Shown piece after piece: positions 25,917 through 34,391 of a stretch of 64,000 bases of DNA. The stretch comes from Pedobacter sp. R20-19 (GTDB lineage Bacteria > Bacteroidota > Bacteroidia > Sphingobacteriales > Sphingobacteriaceae): the NCBI RefSeq assembly GCF_000708265.2, contig NZ_JCKI01000005.1, positions 455,838 to 519,837 on the forward strand, given 5' to 3'. The translations under genes and the position numbers were made by a program. How positions within the stretch are numbered: position 1 is the first letter of the stretch; every line of letters starts with the position of its first letter. The notes below the pieces were generated by a model, which saw only the letters and a program-made list of their open reading frames with translations, ran no database searches and was not told the origin of the DNA.

Positions 25917-26220
25917 TTTTTTAGACTGGCTCAATCAACATCTTTTTGCTTGTCCGTTTAAATCTCATTTCGGGTTTGATTGTCCCGGATGCGGCTTTCA
26001 GCGATCTGTTGTTTCCTTACTTAAAGGAAATTTTATTGAATCCTTTAAACTTTATCCAGCTACCATACCACTTCTTTTATTAGTGATTTTTACCTTATTC
26101 CATCTTAAGCTGGATTTTAAAAGCGGTGCACAGATGATCAAAATTGCTTTTGCGGGTATTGCAATAATTATTTTTATCAATTACATTTATAAAATATACA
26201 CTCATCAACTTATCATCTAA
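25897..26220 (+). CDS. DUF2752 membrane protein
   Basis: A 107-residue protein with the DUF2752 signature FGFDCPGCGFQRSVVSLLKG (residues about 28-47) and two C-terminal transmembrane helices. CPxCG at the membrane edge suggests metal or redox chemistry, but no function is known. The start overlaps the DUF1232 gene by 20 bp. The next gene begins 4 bp after its stop. Both neighbours are small membrane proteins, which fits a shared envelope role. Confidence 0.9.
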   Translation: MAQPQHSFLDWLNQHLFACPFKSHFGFDCPGCGFQRSVVSLLKGNFIESFKLYPATIPLLLLVIFTLFHLKLDFKSGAQMIKIAFAGIAIIIFINYIYKIYTHQLII

Positions 26221-26224
26221 TCCC

Positions 26225-26698
26225 ATGTCAGAAGAACAGGAAAAACCTCAGGAAAACCAACCTATTGATCTGAGTAAAAACGAAATACCACAACCAAACG
26301 CCGGAAACACTGGGTTTGCAACACCTCCACCATTTCAACAGCCTCCTCCATTCGGGCAGTTTGGCGGCGGAATGGGAATGGGGCAGCAAAATCTTCCAAA
26401 TGCTACAGCTTCATTAGTGCTAGGGATCATTGCGCTTCCGGCATGCTGTTTCTACGGTATATTTGGTTTAATTTTCGGTATTATTGCCTGGGTTTTAGGT
26501 GCAGGTGATATGAAAAAATATCAATTAAATCCTACTTTTTACACGGAGTCATCTTATAAAAATGCAAAGGCAGGTAAAATTTGTGGAATGATTGCTACGA
26601 TATTAAGTGTTTTATTTATCGCAATAGTAATTCTGGTAATTGTAGGTGCAATTGCAAACCCTGCTGCATACGATAAATTCTTTAAAGGAATGCATTAA
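26225..26698 (+). CDS. CCC-motif / DUF4190-like membrane protein
   Basis: A 157-residue protein. The N-terminal third is Pro/Gln/Gly-rich and probably disordered (about residues 1-57). Two transmembrane segments follow: SLVLGIIALPACCFYGIFGL with a Cys pair, and ICGMIATILSVLFIAIVI. Between them lies the DMKKYQLNPTFYTES-type loop common to CCC-motif membrane proteins of Bacteroidota. Function unknown. It is last in the run of small membrane proteins starting at 25482. Confidence 0.82.
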   Translation: MSEEQEKPQENQPIDLSKNEIPQPNAGNTGFATPPPFQQPPPFGQFGGGMGMGQQNLPNATASLVLGIIALPACCFYGIFGLIFGIIAWVLGAGDMKKYQLNPTFYTESSYKNAKAGKICGMIATILSVLFIAIVILVIVGAIANPAAYDKFFKGMH

Positions 26699-26758
26699 TA
26701 GCTTTGCTAATTTTACCTTAAAAATATAAATCGGATGACGCAAGCCATTCGATTTTGT

Positions 26759-26766
26759 TATTTTTG
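26759..26766 (+). promoter_or_regulatory. TAnnTTTG -7 box of the bacilliredoxin gene
   Basis: TATTTTTG, 34 bp before the ATG at 26801. It lies inside the longer open frame from 26735, supporting 26801 as the start. Confidence 0.6.
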
Positions 26767-26800
26767 TATGATTCAAATTGTAAATAAAAAACTCACGATA

Positions 26801-27211
26801 ATGTATCCAGAATATTTAGTAGAACCAATGCGTAAGGAATTAACCAACGTTGGTTTTGAAGAATTAAAAAATGCAGCAGATGTAGATCAGGCTATAAAAG
26901 GTGAAGGAACTGTATTGGTAGTGGTAAACTCTGTATGTGGTTGTGCAGCAGCAAATGCACGCCCGGCAGCAAGAGCAGCAGCAGTACATGAAAAACACCC
27001 TGATAAATTGGTAACCGTTTTTGCAGGTATGGAGAAAGAAGCTGTAGACCAGGCCAGAAATTATATGATGCCATTTCCTCCATCATCACCAGCTATGGCA
27101 CTTTTTAAAGATGGCAAATTGGTACATATGATTGAGCGTCATCAAATTGAAGGCAGACCAGCGCAAATGATTGCTGATAACCTGATTGGCGCTTTCGAGC
27201 AATACTGCTAG
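26801..27211 (+). CDS. BrxA/BrxB family bacilliredoxin (YphP/YqiW)
   Basis: A 136-residue thioredoxin-fold protein. Start MYPEYLVEPMRKEL at 26801 fits the family better than the upstream frame, and the promoter box lies between. The redox centre is C46-G-C48 in NSVCGCAAANARPA. The motif MPFPPSSPAMALFKDG near the cis-Pro loop and IERHQIEGR are also family features. In Firmicutes these enzymes remove bacillithiol from proteins. Whether this organism makes bacillithiol cannot be judged here; a general disulfide reductase role is possible. Confidence 0.93.
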   Translation: MYPEYLVEPMRKELTNVGFEELKNAADVDQAIKGEGTVLVVVNSVCGCAAANARPAARAAAVHEKHPDKLVTVFAGMEKEAVDQARNYMMPFPPSSPAMALFKDGKLVHMIERHQIEGRPAQMIADNLIGAFEQYC

Positions 27212-27283
27212 TTATTAGATTTTGGTTGGTTAGGTTTTTAGTTTTTAAATGTCTAACCAACTAATACCTCATTCAAAAAATAA

Positions 27284-28084
27284 TTAAAAATCTTTATTGA
27301 GCAATTTCTCTAGCTCACCAAACGAAACGTTCATTCTCACTCTGCCTTGTTTGGCATATGATATTTCTCCGGTTTCTTCAGAAATGATTACCGCAACGGC
27401 ATCTGTCGTTTCAGAAACACCAATACCAGCCCGATGTCTTAATCCGAATTGCGAAGGCAACTGATCGTTATCTGTTAAAGGAAGAATGCAACTGGCACTT
27501 TTGATTTTATTTTCTGAGATCACTACCGCTCCATCATGCAGAGGACTATTTTTTTGAAATATACTTTCTAATAATCTTTTGGAGATTTTAGCATCTACCA
27601 CCTCACAGCTATTTGCAAAAAATTGTTCATCGTAAAACTTAACAAAAACGATAAGTGCACCTGTTCTCGTTTTCTTCATGGTTTTACAAGCGTCTATAAT
27701 CGGTTTAATGCGGGTTAGATTATTTCTTTCAATTTCTTTTCTGCCAAACAAATATCCCCACCACGCTTTATTTTTCTGCAAGAAGGCATTTTTTCCGATC
27801 AGTAATAGAAACCGCCTGATCTCGGGATGGAAGATAACGATTAAAGCAATGATGCCCACGCTCATAAATTTCTCAATGATAGTGGTCAGTAACTCCATAT
27901 GCAAACCTTTCACCACCCAGTAAAAAACAGTGATAATAAACATACCCACCAGCAGATTTACAGCAAGTGTATTCCGAATCAGGGTATAAACATAATAGAT
28001 TAAGAGTGCTACCAGCACAATATCTACCACATCTGTTACAGATACTTTAAGAAAATCGAAATCAAATCCTTTCATTAATGGCAA
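27284..28084 (-). CDS. cdaA: Diadenylate cyclase CdaA
   Basis: A 266-residue CdaA-type protein: three N-terminal transmembrane helices (about 17-37, 41-58, 74-86), then the DAC domain. Catalytic motifs D184-G-A186 in LHDGAVVIS and R216-H-R218 in FGLRHRAGIG are intact. It makes c-di-AMP from two ATP at the inner membrane. No c-di-AMP phosphodiesterase is in the window. folP lies upstream on the same strand, 76 bp away, an arrangement I associate with this phylum. The gap contains a CAGTTTACAATTTTCAGTT-type low-complexity repeat. Confidence 0.96.
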   Translation of the reverse strand: MPLMKGFDFDFLKVSVTDVVDIVLVALLIYYVYTLIRNTLAVNLLVGMFIITVFYWVVKGLHMELLTTIIEKFMSVGIIALIVIFHPEIRRFLLLIGKNAFLQKNKAWWGYLFGRKEIERNNLTRIKPIIDACKTMKKTRTGALIVFVKFYDEQFFANSCEVVDAKISKRLLESIFQKNSPLHDGAVVISENKIKSASCILPLTDNDQLPSQFGLRHRAGIGVSETTDAVAVIISEETGEISYAKQGRVRMNVSFGELEKLLNKDF

Positions 28085-28160
28085 GATAGCAAAACCGTTT
28101 TCAGTTTACAATTTTCAGTTGATTTGACAAGAGTTATTTTAACCTATGCAAGGTATTAAA

Positions 28161-29027
28161 CTAACGAACTGATGAACCATTTAGTCTAGCAATGAGTTGT
28201 ATACATTCCATTGCCTCCTTCACATCATGAACACGCAGGATGCCAGCACCTTTTTGTAAGGCAATTGTATTTAAAACAGTGGTTCCGTTTAAGGCTTCGG
28301 CAGCAGTTGTTTGAAGTGCTTTGTAAATCATGCCTTTGCGGGAGAAACCAACCAGTACAGGAAGCTTAAATATTTTGAAAGCATCCAGGTTTTGTAGTAG
28401 TTCATAATTATGTTCGATGGTTTTACCGAAACCAAAGCCGGGATCAATAATGACATCGTGAATATGAAGCGCCTTTAATGCTGCAATCTTTTTAGCCAGA
28501 TGATCAATTACATCCAGGGTTACATTTTGGTATGTTGGATTTTGATGCATGTTTTGTGGCGTACCCTGCATATGCATAATCATATAGGGCACCTGCAGCC
28601 TGGCCACCGTTTCGAACATATGTTGATCTAAATCTCCGGCGGATATATCATTAATAATCTGTGCACCTGCATGGATGGTTTCTTCGGCCACTTTCGCCCT
28701 AAAGGTATCAACTGAAATAACCACCTCTGGAAATTCTTTCACCAGACTTTCTACTACAGGAATCAATCGGTCTGATTCTTCAGTTGCAGAGATATCAATG
28801 GCGCCCGGTCTGGAAGAGTATCCGCCAATATCGATGAAGGTGGCACCCTCTTTTAAAAAGGCTTCAGTTTTCGTAAGTGCATCATCAATAGATTTTGTAC
28901 GGCTATTGCTATAAAAAGAATCGGGCGTAACATTTAAAATAGCCATTACTTTTGGCAAGCTTAAATCCATTAACTTTCCACTTATATTGATGCTTTGCTG
29001 AGGTTCAAAAAAGTTTTTTTCTGACAT
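28161..29027 (-). CDS. folP: Dihydropteroate synthase
   Basis: A 288-residue enzyme from ATG at 29027 (MSEKNFFEPQ); the frame extends to 29102 but the extension is unlike the family. FolP joins p-aminobenzoate to 6-hydroxymethyl-dihydropterin diphosphate in folate synthesis. Motifs: VMAILNVTPDSF, DIGGYSSRPGA, VPYMIMHMQGTPQNM, IDPGFGFGKTIEHN and VGFSRKGMI, and ending ILRVHDVKEA. All pterin-binding residues expected in the family appear to be present. A minus-strand TATTTTTG at 29092-29099 may be the promoter. Divergent from DUF1599. Confidence 0.97.
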   Translation of the reverse strand: MSEKNFFEPQQSINISGKLMDLSLPKVMAILNVTPDSFYSNSRTKSIDDALTKTEAFLKEGATFIDIGGYSSRPGAIDISATEESDRLIPVVESLVKEFPEVVISVDTFRAKVAEETIHAGAQIINDISAGDLDQHMFETVARLQVPYMIMHMQGTPQNMHQNPTYQNVTLDVIDHLAKKIAALKALHIHDVIIDPGFGFGKTIEHNYELLQNLDAFKIFKLPVLVGFSRKGMIYKALQTTAAEALNGTTVLNTIALQKGAGILRVHDVKEAMECIQLIARLNGSSVR

Positions 29028-29091
29028 GATAAACCCTTTCGGGATTTGAGTTTCGCTATAAAAATGTATCTTTAGCTTTTGTTTTTCGCAA

Positions 29092-29099
29092 CAAAAATA
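29092..29099 (-). promoter_or_regulatory. TAnnTTTG -7 box of folP
   Basis: CAAAAATA on the plus strand reads TATTTTTG on the minus strand, 64 bp before the folP ATG. Confidence 0.45.
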
Positions 29100-29124
29100 C
29101 ACTAAAACTTAATAAATACTGGCT

Positions 29125-29670
29125 TTGATACAAACAAATACCGCTGTAGAATTTGATGAAGTAATTGCAGTTTGCAGATCATTGTTTTTGAAAAAAACGA
29201 AAGATTATGGTACTGCCTGGCGCATCCTCAGACCAAGTTCCATTACCGATCAAATTTTTATTAAGGCTCAACGCATCCGCACCCTCGAAGAAAAAAAGGT
29301 AAGTAAGGTTGGTGAAGGAATTATTCCAGAATATATCGGCATTATTAATTATTGTGCAATCGCCATGATGCAGCTTGAATTGAGTGAGACAGATCCGCTT
29401 GAAATGCCATTTGAAAAGGTTGAGCGTTTGTTTGAGGAGAAAATTACGGAAACAAGAGATTTAATGCTGGCTAAAAATCATGATTATGGCGAGGCCTGGC
29501 GTGATATGAGAGTAAGCTCCTTAACCGATTTGATTTTAATGAAAATTTTCAGAGTAAAACAAATCGAAGATAATGAAGGACAAACTTTAGCCTCAGAAGG
29601 GGTGAAGGCGAATTACCAGGATATGCTTAATTATTCAGTTTTTGCGTTAATTAAACTTGGCGTTAAATAA
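29125..29670 (+). CDS. DUF1599 protein with internal duplication
   Basis: A 181-residue protein of the Bacteroidota DUF1599 family. Two homologous halves are visible: KTKDYGTAWRILRPSSITD (from residue 24) and KNHDYGEAWRDMRVSSLTD (from 117), 93 residues apart. Each is followed by a helix with K..R..E and a NYCAIAMMQLE or NYSVFALIKLG segment. Repeated DYGxAWR and SSxTD motifs hint at a metal- or nucleotide-binding helical fold. The start is TTG at 29125; there is no ATG upstream of the first motif. Function unknown. Head of the rightward run to aroK. Confidence 0.88.
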   Translation: MIQTNTAVEFDEVIAVCRSLFLKKTKDYGTAWRILRPSSITDQIFIKAQRIRTLEEKKVSKVGEGIIPEYIGIINYCAIAMMQLELSETDPLEMPFEKVERLFEEKITETRDLMLAKNHDYGEAWRDMRVSSLTDLILMKIFRVKQIEDNEGQTLASEGVKANYQDMLNYSVFALIKLGVK

Positions 29671-29737
29671 ATTAATGATAAAAGCAATCATTGTGCAGAT
29701 TAAACCAATTCCATTGAAAATAAATAAATAAATACTA

Positions 29738-30892
29738 ATGAAAAATATACTGTTAAACTTTTCCCGTTTTTTTGTTGGCGCGTTATTTATTTTCTCAGGA
29801 TTAATCAAAGCCAATGATCCGCTCGGCTTCGGTTATAAACTTCAGGAATATTTTGAAGTTTTTCACATGAATTTCCTTAGTCCGGCGGCTACAGGTATTG
29901 CCATCTTGCTATGTACACTAGAAATTGTGTTAGGTGCATTGCTAATATTAGGCTTCTGGAGCAAAAAGGTTGCCTGGGGTTTATTATTGCTTATTATCTT
30001 TTTCACACTTCTTACATTCATTTCAGCTGCATTTAAAGTGGTAACGAGCTGTGGTTGTTTTGGCGATGCTATTCCGCTTACACCATGGCAGTCGTTCAGT
30101 AAAGACTTAATTTTACTGGTGTTAATCGTTATGATCTTCATCAATAAAGATTTAATTAAGCCTTTATTTAAAAAAACATCCCGCCAGCGCAATATTGCTA
30201 TTGTGATAACCTTATTATCTTTAGGCTTCGGCTTGTATACCTATAATGTGCTTCCGGTAATTGATTTTCTGCCTTACAAGGTTGGGGCGCACATTCCATC
30301 ATTAATGGTGATTCCTCCAGGTGAAAAACCAGATGAATTTGAGATCATGTATCATCTCAAAAATAAGAAGACAAAAGAGGAAAAGGATATGAGTGATAAG
30401 GATTACCTTAAAACTGAAATCTGGAAAGATAACAACTGGGAAATTATTGGTGAGCCAGTGAAACGGTTGGTTAAAAAAGGTTATGAACCAAAAATTAAGG
30501 ATCTTGTAATCAGTGATGCCTCTGGCACAGATTATACGAAAGAGATTATTGAAAATCCTTACTACAGTTTGATTTTTGTAGCTTATGATTTGAAAAATAC
30601 CAATAAAAATGCCATCGGGAAATTGAACGCCATTGCAATGAATGCGACGCAGCAATTTAACATACGTACGGTTTTACTTACTTCAAATGCAGCACAGGAT
30701 GCAGAAGCTTTCGTGAAAAAAAATAACCTGTTTTCGGAAGTTTTTTATGCAGATGCTGTTCCATTGAAAAGTATGGTGAGGGCAAACCCAGGTATTTTGT
30801 TATTAAAGAATGGCGTAGTTGTTAATAAATGGCACAATCATAACTTACCAACCTTTGATCAGTTAAGTAGAAAATATTTCGATAAGCAATGA
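29738..30892 (+). CDS. BT_3928-like DoxX/MauE membrane protein with thioredoxin-like tail
   Basis: A 384-residue protein. The first about 190 residues have four to five transmembrane segments of the DoxX/MauE type: FSRFFVGALFIFSGLIKAND, and a SCGCFGDAIPLTPW cysteine motif (about residues 104-117). After a linker, residues about 270-384 resemble a thioredoxin-like fold (LIFVAYDLKNT, RTVLLTSNA, PGILLLKNGVVVNKWHNHNL) but have no CxxC. A role in periplasmic redox or disulfide transfer is plausible. Its stop overlaps the next gene's ATG by 4 bp. Confidence 0.83.
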   Translation: MKNILLNFSRFFVGALFIFSGLIKANDPLGFGYKLQEYFEVFHMNFLSPAATGIAILLCTLEIVLGALLILGFWSKKVAWGLLLLIIFFTLLTFISAAFKVVTSCGCFGDAIPLTPWQSFSKDLILLVLIVMIFINKDLIKPLFKKTSRQRNIAIVITLLSLGFGLYTYNVLPVIDFLPYKVGAHIPSLMVIPPGEKPDEFEIMYHLKNKKTKEEKDMSDKDYLKTEIWKDNNWEIIGEPVKRLVKKGYEPKIKDLVISDASGTDYTKEIIENPYYSLIFVAYDLKNTNKNAIGKLNAIAMNATQQFNIRTVLLTSNAAQDAEAFVKKNNLFSEVFYADAVPLKSMVRANPGILLLKNGVVVNKWHNHNLPTFDQLSRKYFDKQ

Positions 30893-31944
30893 TTGGATAC
30901 GCCATAAAAAAACTGCTTTATGGTTTATTGGTAATGGCAGGTGTAGTGCTGGTTGTTTTTGTGCTTTTTAATATTCTGCCTGGCGATCCGGCACGAATGA
31001 CGATGGGACAACGTGCTGATGTACAATCTTTAGAAGCTGTTCGTAAAGAGTTTGGATTAGATAAATCAAAGCCAGTACAGTTTCTATTGTATATTAATGA
31101 TCTTTCACCAGTAAGTTTGCTCGATAATGATAGCGCCAGTAAGGCAAAGTATCATTTTGTAAAACTGATCAGCTTTGATAAAAAAGTGTTGGCCTTGAAA
31201 TGGCCCTATCTGCGAAGTTCTTATCAAACGAAAAGAGATGTTACGGCAATATTATCAGAGACGGTTCCAAACACATTTGTATTGGCATTAACAGCGATGA
31301 TATTTGCCACCATAATTGGTGTTTTTCTTGGTGTATTATCTGCTGTTTATAAAGATTCATGGATAGATAAGTCTGCAAATGCCTTTGCCATCCTCGGAAT
31401 TTCTGCCCCATCTTTTTTTGCAGGAATTATCATTGCCTGGATTTTTGGCTTTATGCTAAGCGATTACACAGGCTTAAAAATGAACGGAAGTTTATATGCT
31501 TATGACCCATTTAAAGGTGAAATTTTAACTTTAAGAAATTTATGGTTGCCGATGATCACCTTAGGTTTAAGGCCATTGGCCATCATTGTTCAGTTAACCA
31601 GAAGTGCCATGCTTGATGTTTTGGCCCAGGATTACATTCGTACAGCGAGAGCCAAAGGATTAAGCAGAAATGCCATTATTTACAGACATGCTTTAAAAAA
31701 TGCGATGAATCCGGTAATTACCGCCATTTCTGGGTGGTTTGCTTCATTACTGGCAGGTTCATTTTTTGTAGAATATGTTTTTGGGTATAATGGTTTGGGT
31801 AGAACTACCGTTACCGCTTTAGAAATGTCGGATTTTCCTGTAGTGATGGGTTCTATATTATTTATTGCTTTTGTATTTGTGGTGATTAATATTCTGGTCG
31901 ATATTCTTTATGCTTATGTTGATCCAAGAGTAAAATTAAATTAG
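30889..31944 (+). CDS. OppB/DppB-type ABC transporter permease
   Basis: A 351-residue permease. The N-terminal signature is FVLFNILPGDPARMTMGQRA and the family EAA-type loop is ARAKGLSRNAIIYRHALKNA (about residues 252-271). Six transmembrane segments are visible. An additional about 50-residue segment (about 60-115: LSPVSLLDNDSASKAKYHF and on) separates the first helix from the core and is longer than in standard DppB. No partner permease, substrate-binding protein or ATPases lie in this window. It overlaps the upstream gene by 4 bp. Confidence 0.9.
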   Translation: MIGYAIKKLLYGLLVMAGVVLVVFVLFNILPGDPARMTMGQRADVQSLEAVRKEFGLDKSKPVQFLLYINDLSPVSLLDNDSASKAKYHFVKLISFDKKVLALKWPYLRSSYQTKRDVTAILSETVPNTFVLALTAMIFATIIGVFLGVLSAVYKDSWIDKSANAFAILGISAPSFFAGIIIAWIFGFMLSDYTGLKMNGSLYAYDPFKGEILTLRNLWLPMITLGLRPLAIIVQLTRSAMLDVLAQDYIRTARAKGLSRNAIIYRHALKNAMNPVITAISGWFASLLAGSFFVEYVFGYNGLGRTTVTALEMSDFPVVMGSILFIAFVFVVINILVDILYAYVDPRVKLN

Positions 31945-31946
31945 AT

Positions 31947-32393
31947 ATGACCGCAGAAGAAATCATCAATTATACAAAAGTTGCTGACCAGTACATCATT
32001 GAAATTTTTAGTCAGTCAACAACAGCACTGCCAGAAGCAGAGCGATTGTTTAGCCATATACTTAATGCGCAACATATCTGGGCGAAACGGATTTTAGGCA
32101 TTGAGCCACTTTATGGCGTTTGGGAGATTCATTCCCGGCAGGATTTTAAAAAAATCTCTGAGGAAAACTTCAAAATTATTCATGAGGCATTGAATGAGAA
32201 CATGCTGGATCAGGTGATTTATTATCAAAATTCTAAAGGAATCCGGTATGAAAACCAAATAGCTGATATTTTATTTCATTTATTTAATCATTCTACTTAT
32301 CATCGCGGACAAGTGGTTACCTTATTAAAGGAAGCAGGTTTTGAACCACCAATTACTGATTATATCATATTAAAACGAGACCATTTACTATAG
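31947..32393 (+). CDS. DinB family protein
   Basis: A 148-residue four-helix-bundle protein of the DinB/YfiT superfamily. The conserved metal-binding histidines lie in RLFSHILNAQHIW and LFHLFNHSTYHRGQVVTLL. The superfamily includes thiol-dependent metalloenzymes; the individual role is unknown. It starts 2 bp after the permease stop and ends 21 bp before aroK. Confidence 0.87.
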   Translation: MTAEEIINYTKVADQYIIEIFSQSTTALPEAERLFSHILNAQHIWAKRILGIEPLYGVWEIHSRQDFKKISEENFKIIHEALNENMLDQVIYYQNSKGIRYENQIADILFHLFNHSTYHRGQVVTLLKEAGFEPPITDYIILKRDHLL

Positions 32394-32414
32394 GTCTATT
32401 GAAAAGAACTACGA

Positions 32415-32918
32415 ATGAAGATTTTTCTTATTGGGTACATGGGCTGCGGGAAAAGTACAAAGGCTAAACAACTGGCACACCGTTTAGGCTGTCCGGTTAT
32501 TGATCTGGATAATGAAATTGTAACAAAATCTGGTAAAACTATTGCTGAATTTTTTGCTGAATTTGGAGAGAGCGGCTTTAGGGATTATGAAAGCGAGATG
32601 CTTAAAACATTTTCATATCCTGAAACCTGTGTAGTGGCAACTGGGGGCGGGCTGCCGTGCTTTTTTGACAATATGGATTGGATGAATGCTAATGGAACAA
32701 CCGTTTATCTTGAAATGGAACCCGCGCAACTGGTGTCCCGACTTCAAAACAGGCATAAAAGGCCATTAATTAAGGATTTAGATGATGAGCAACTGCTGGA
32801 TTTTATTCAGTTGAAACTAACCGAAAGGAATCCTTTTTACAGGCAGGCCAAAATTATCGTAAATGCATTTGACCTGGATGCTGAAACTCTTGAAAAAGCT
32901 ATAACCAGTAATGTTTAA
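32415..32918 (+). CDS. aroK: Shikimate kinase
   Basis: A 167-residue kinase. Walker A GYMGCGKST (residues 7-15), shikimate-site DLDNEI and ESGFRDYESEM, the GGG loop in VATGGGLPCF, and the lid around RLQNRHKRPLI. It phosphorylates shikimate to shikimate 3-phosphate in aromatic amino acid synthesis. Length fits the family. It ends the rightward operon and overlaps the 3' end of the convergent crtD gene by 4 bp. Confidence 0.96.
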   Translation: MKIFLIGYMGCGKSTKAKQLAHRLGCPVIDLDNEIVTKSGKTIAEFFAEFGESGFRDYESEMLKTFSYPETCVVATGGGLPCFFDNMDWMNANGTTVYLEMEPAQLVSRLQNRHKRPLIKDLDDEQLLDFIQLKLTERNPFYRQAKIIVNAFDLDAETLEKAITSNV

Positions 32919-34387
32919 TTTGGCATATTATCATCGATTATTTTAGCTGAAAGTAACGCTAATGGAATACCGCCACCCGGATGTACGCTTCCACCACCAA
33001 AGTATAGTCCTTTGATTTTTGAACTAAAATTAGGATGCCTTAAAAAAGCCGCGAACTGACTATTTGAACTGTTTCCATAAAGTGAGCCCTGGTACGAGCC
33101 CGTTTTACTTTCAATGCTTCTTGGATCCAGAATCTGTTCGCAAATAATATCTTTTTCTATATTTCGATTTAGAATGCGACTAACTTTTTTGATAATCTGA
33201 ATTCTGGCTTCCTGAATTAAAACGTCCCAGTTTTGGCCATCATTTGATGGAACATTAATCATAACAAACCAATTTTCGCTGTCATTCGGCGATTCATTTC
33301 TTAAGTGTTTTGCACTGATATTAATGTACACTGTAGGGTCATCACTAATGGTTTTCTCTTTCCAAATTGAATTAAATTCAGCATGGTAATCTTTTGCAAA
33401 GAAGATATTATGCAAACCTAAATCGCTGTAGTTTCCATCCATGCCCCAATAGAAAATCAGGGCAGAGCTACTGCGTTCCTGACTAAGTAATTTTTTTGGC
33501 GGATCAATATTTTTAAGCAAATTTTTATAGGTAAACCAAATGTCGAGGTTAGAAACTACAATTTCAGCTTTATAAGTTTGATCATAAATTTTTATGCCCA
33601 GTATTTTAGGTTGAGCACCTTCAGTATAAAGAATTTCCTCTACTTTTTGGTTGAAATGAAATTTTACACCCAATTCTTCTGCTAATTTTACTAAAGCGGT
33701 TACAATGCCATACATTCCATTTTTTGGTAAAAAAGCACCAAAGTGATATTCAAAGTGAGGAATGACATTTAAAGTAGCGGGTGCCTGATAAGGATCTGAA
33801 CCATTATAGGTAGCATATCGATTAAATAATTGTGCTATCCGTTCATCTTTAAAAAAATGTTTGTTCGCTTTACTTTGTGATCTGAAAGCATCAATCTGTA
33901 AAAACCTAAAAACTGATTTTAAAGTATCCCAATGCAAATAGCTTTTCAGCTTATGCAAGGTACGTTCTAAAAACACCTGGTGTGTTACGTCGTAAATCGT
34001 TTCGCTTTTTTTCAGAAATCGATTAACCTCTGCTGCTGTAGAAATGGTTTTAGCCTCTATTTCCTGTGCAAACGAATCAATGTCTGACTTAGCGTTTAAC
34101 CTCAACCCATCTTCATAAAAATAACGGCAAACCTCTTTCAGTTTAATATAATCGAAATAATCTTTTGGGTTTTTTCCTGCAAGCGTAAAAAGTTCATCTA
34201 CATATTGAGGCATAGTGAATAGACTTGGTCCGGTATCAAACCTAAAGCCGTTCATTCTAAGCTCACCTAATTTGCCACCTGGTTTTGAATTTGCTTCAAA
34301 AACATCAACTTGATAGCCTTTTAAAGTCAGGCGAATGGCAGAGGCAATTCCTGCAATTCCTGCGCCGATAACAATTGCTTTAGGCAT
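32915..34387 (-). CDS. crtD: Carotenoid 3,4-desaturase, CrtD-type (phytoene desaturase family)
   Basis: A 490-residue FAD-dependent enzyme of the CrtI/CrtD/CrtN family. The dinucleotide-binding motif is VIGAGIAGIASAIRL with the acidic end VDVFEANSKPGGK; RFDTGPSLFTMP follows, and the C-terminus has GLYFGGGSVHPGGGIPLALL. The 3,4-desaturase assignment rests on overall likeness and context: a cruF hydratase and crtW ketolase are encoded about 7 kb away. CrtD desaturates a 1-hydroxy carotenoid end. A phytoene desaturase role is not excluded. It is 4 bp downstream of the M28 peptidase gene. Confidence 0.82.
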   Translation of the reverse strand: MPKAIVIGAGIAGIASAIRLTLKGYQVDVFEANSKPGGKLGELRMNGFRFDTGPSLFTMPQYVDELFTLAGKNPKDYFDYIKLKEVCRYFYEDGLRLNAKSDIDSFAQEIEAKTISTAAEVNRFLKKSETIYDVTHQVFLERTLHKLKSYLHWDTLKSVFRFLQIDAFRSQSKANKHFFKDERIAQLFNRYATYNGSDPYQAPATLNVIPHFEYHFGAFLPKNGMYGIVTALVKLAEELGVKFHFNQKVEEILYTEGAQPKILGIKIYDQTYKAEIVVSNLDIWFTYKNLLKNIDPPKKLLSQERSSSALIFYWGMDGNYSDLGLHNIFFAKDYHAEFNSIWKEKTISDDPTVYINISAKHLRNESPNDSENWFVMINVPSNDGQNWDVLIQEARIQIIKKVSRILNRNIEKDIICEQILDPRSIESKTGSYQGSLYGNSSNSQFAAFLRHPNFSSKIKGLYFGGGSVHPGGGIPLALLSAKIIDDNMPN

Positions 34388-34391
34388 GCTG

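Noticed and set aside
27226..27260. TTGGTTAG / CTAACCAA hairpin between brxA and cdaA
   Set aside because: An 8-bp stem with a 19-nt loop and no T run; probably just part of the low-complexity repeats, so not called a terminator.
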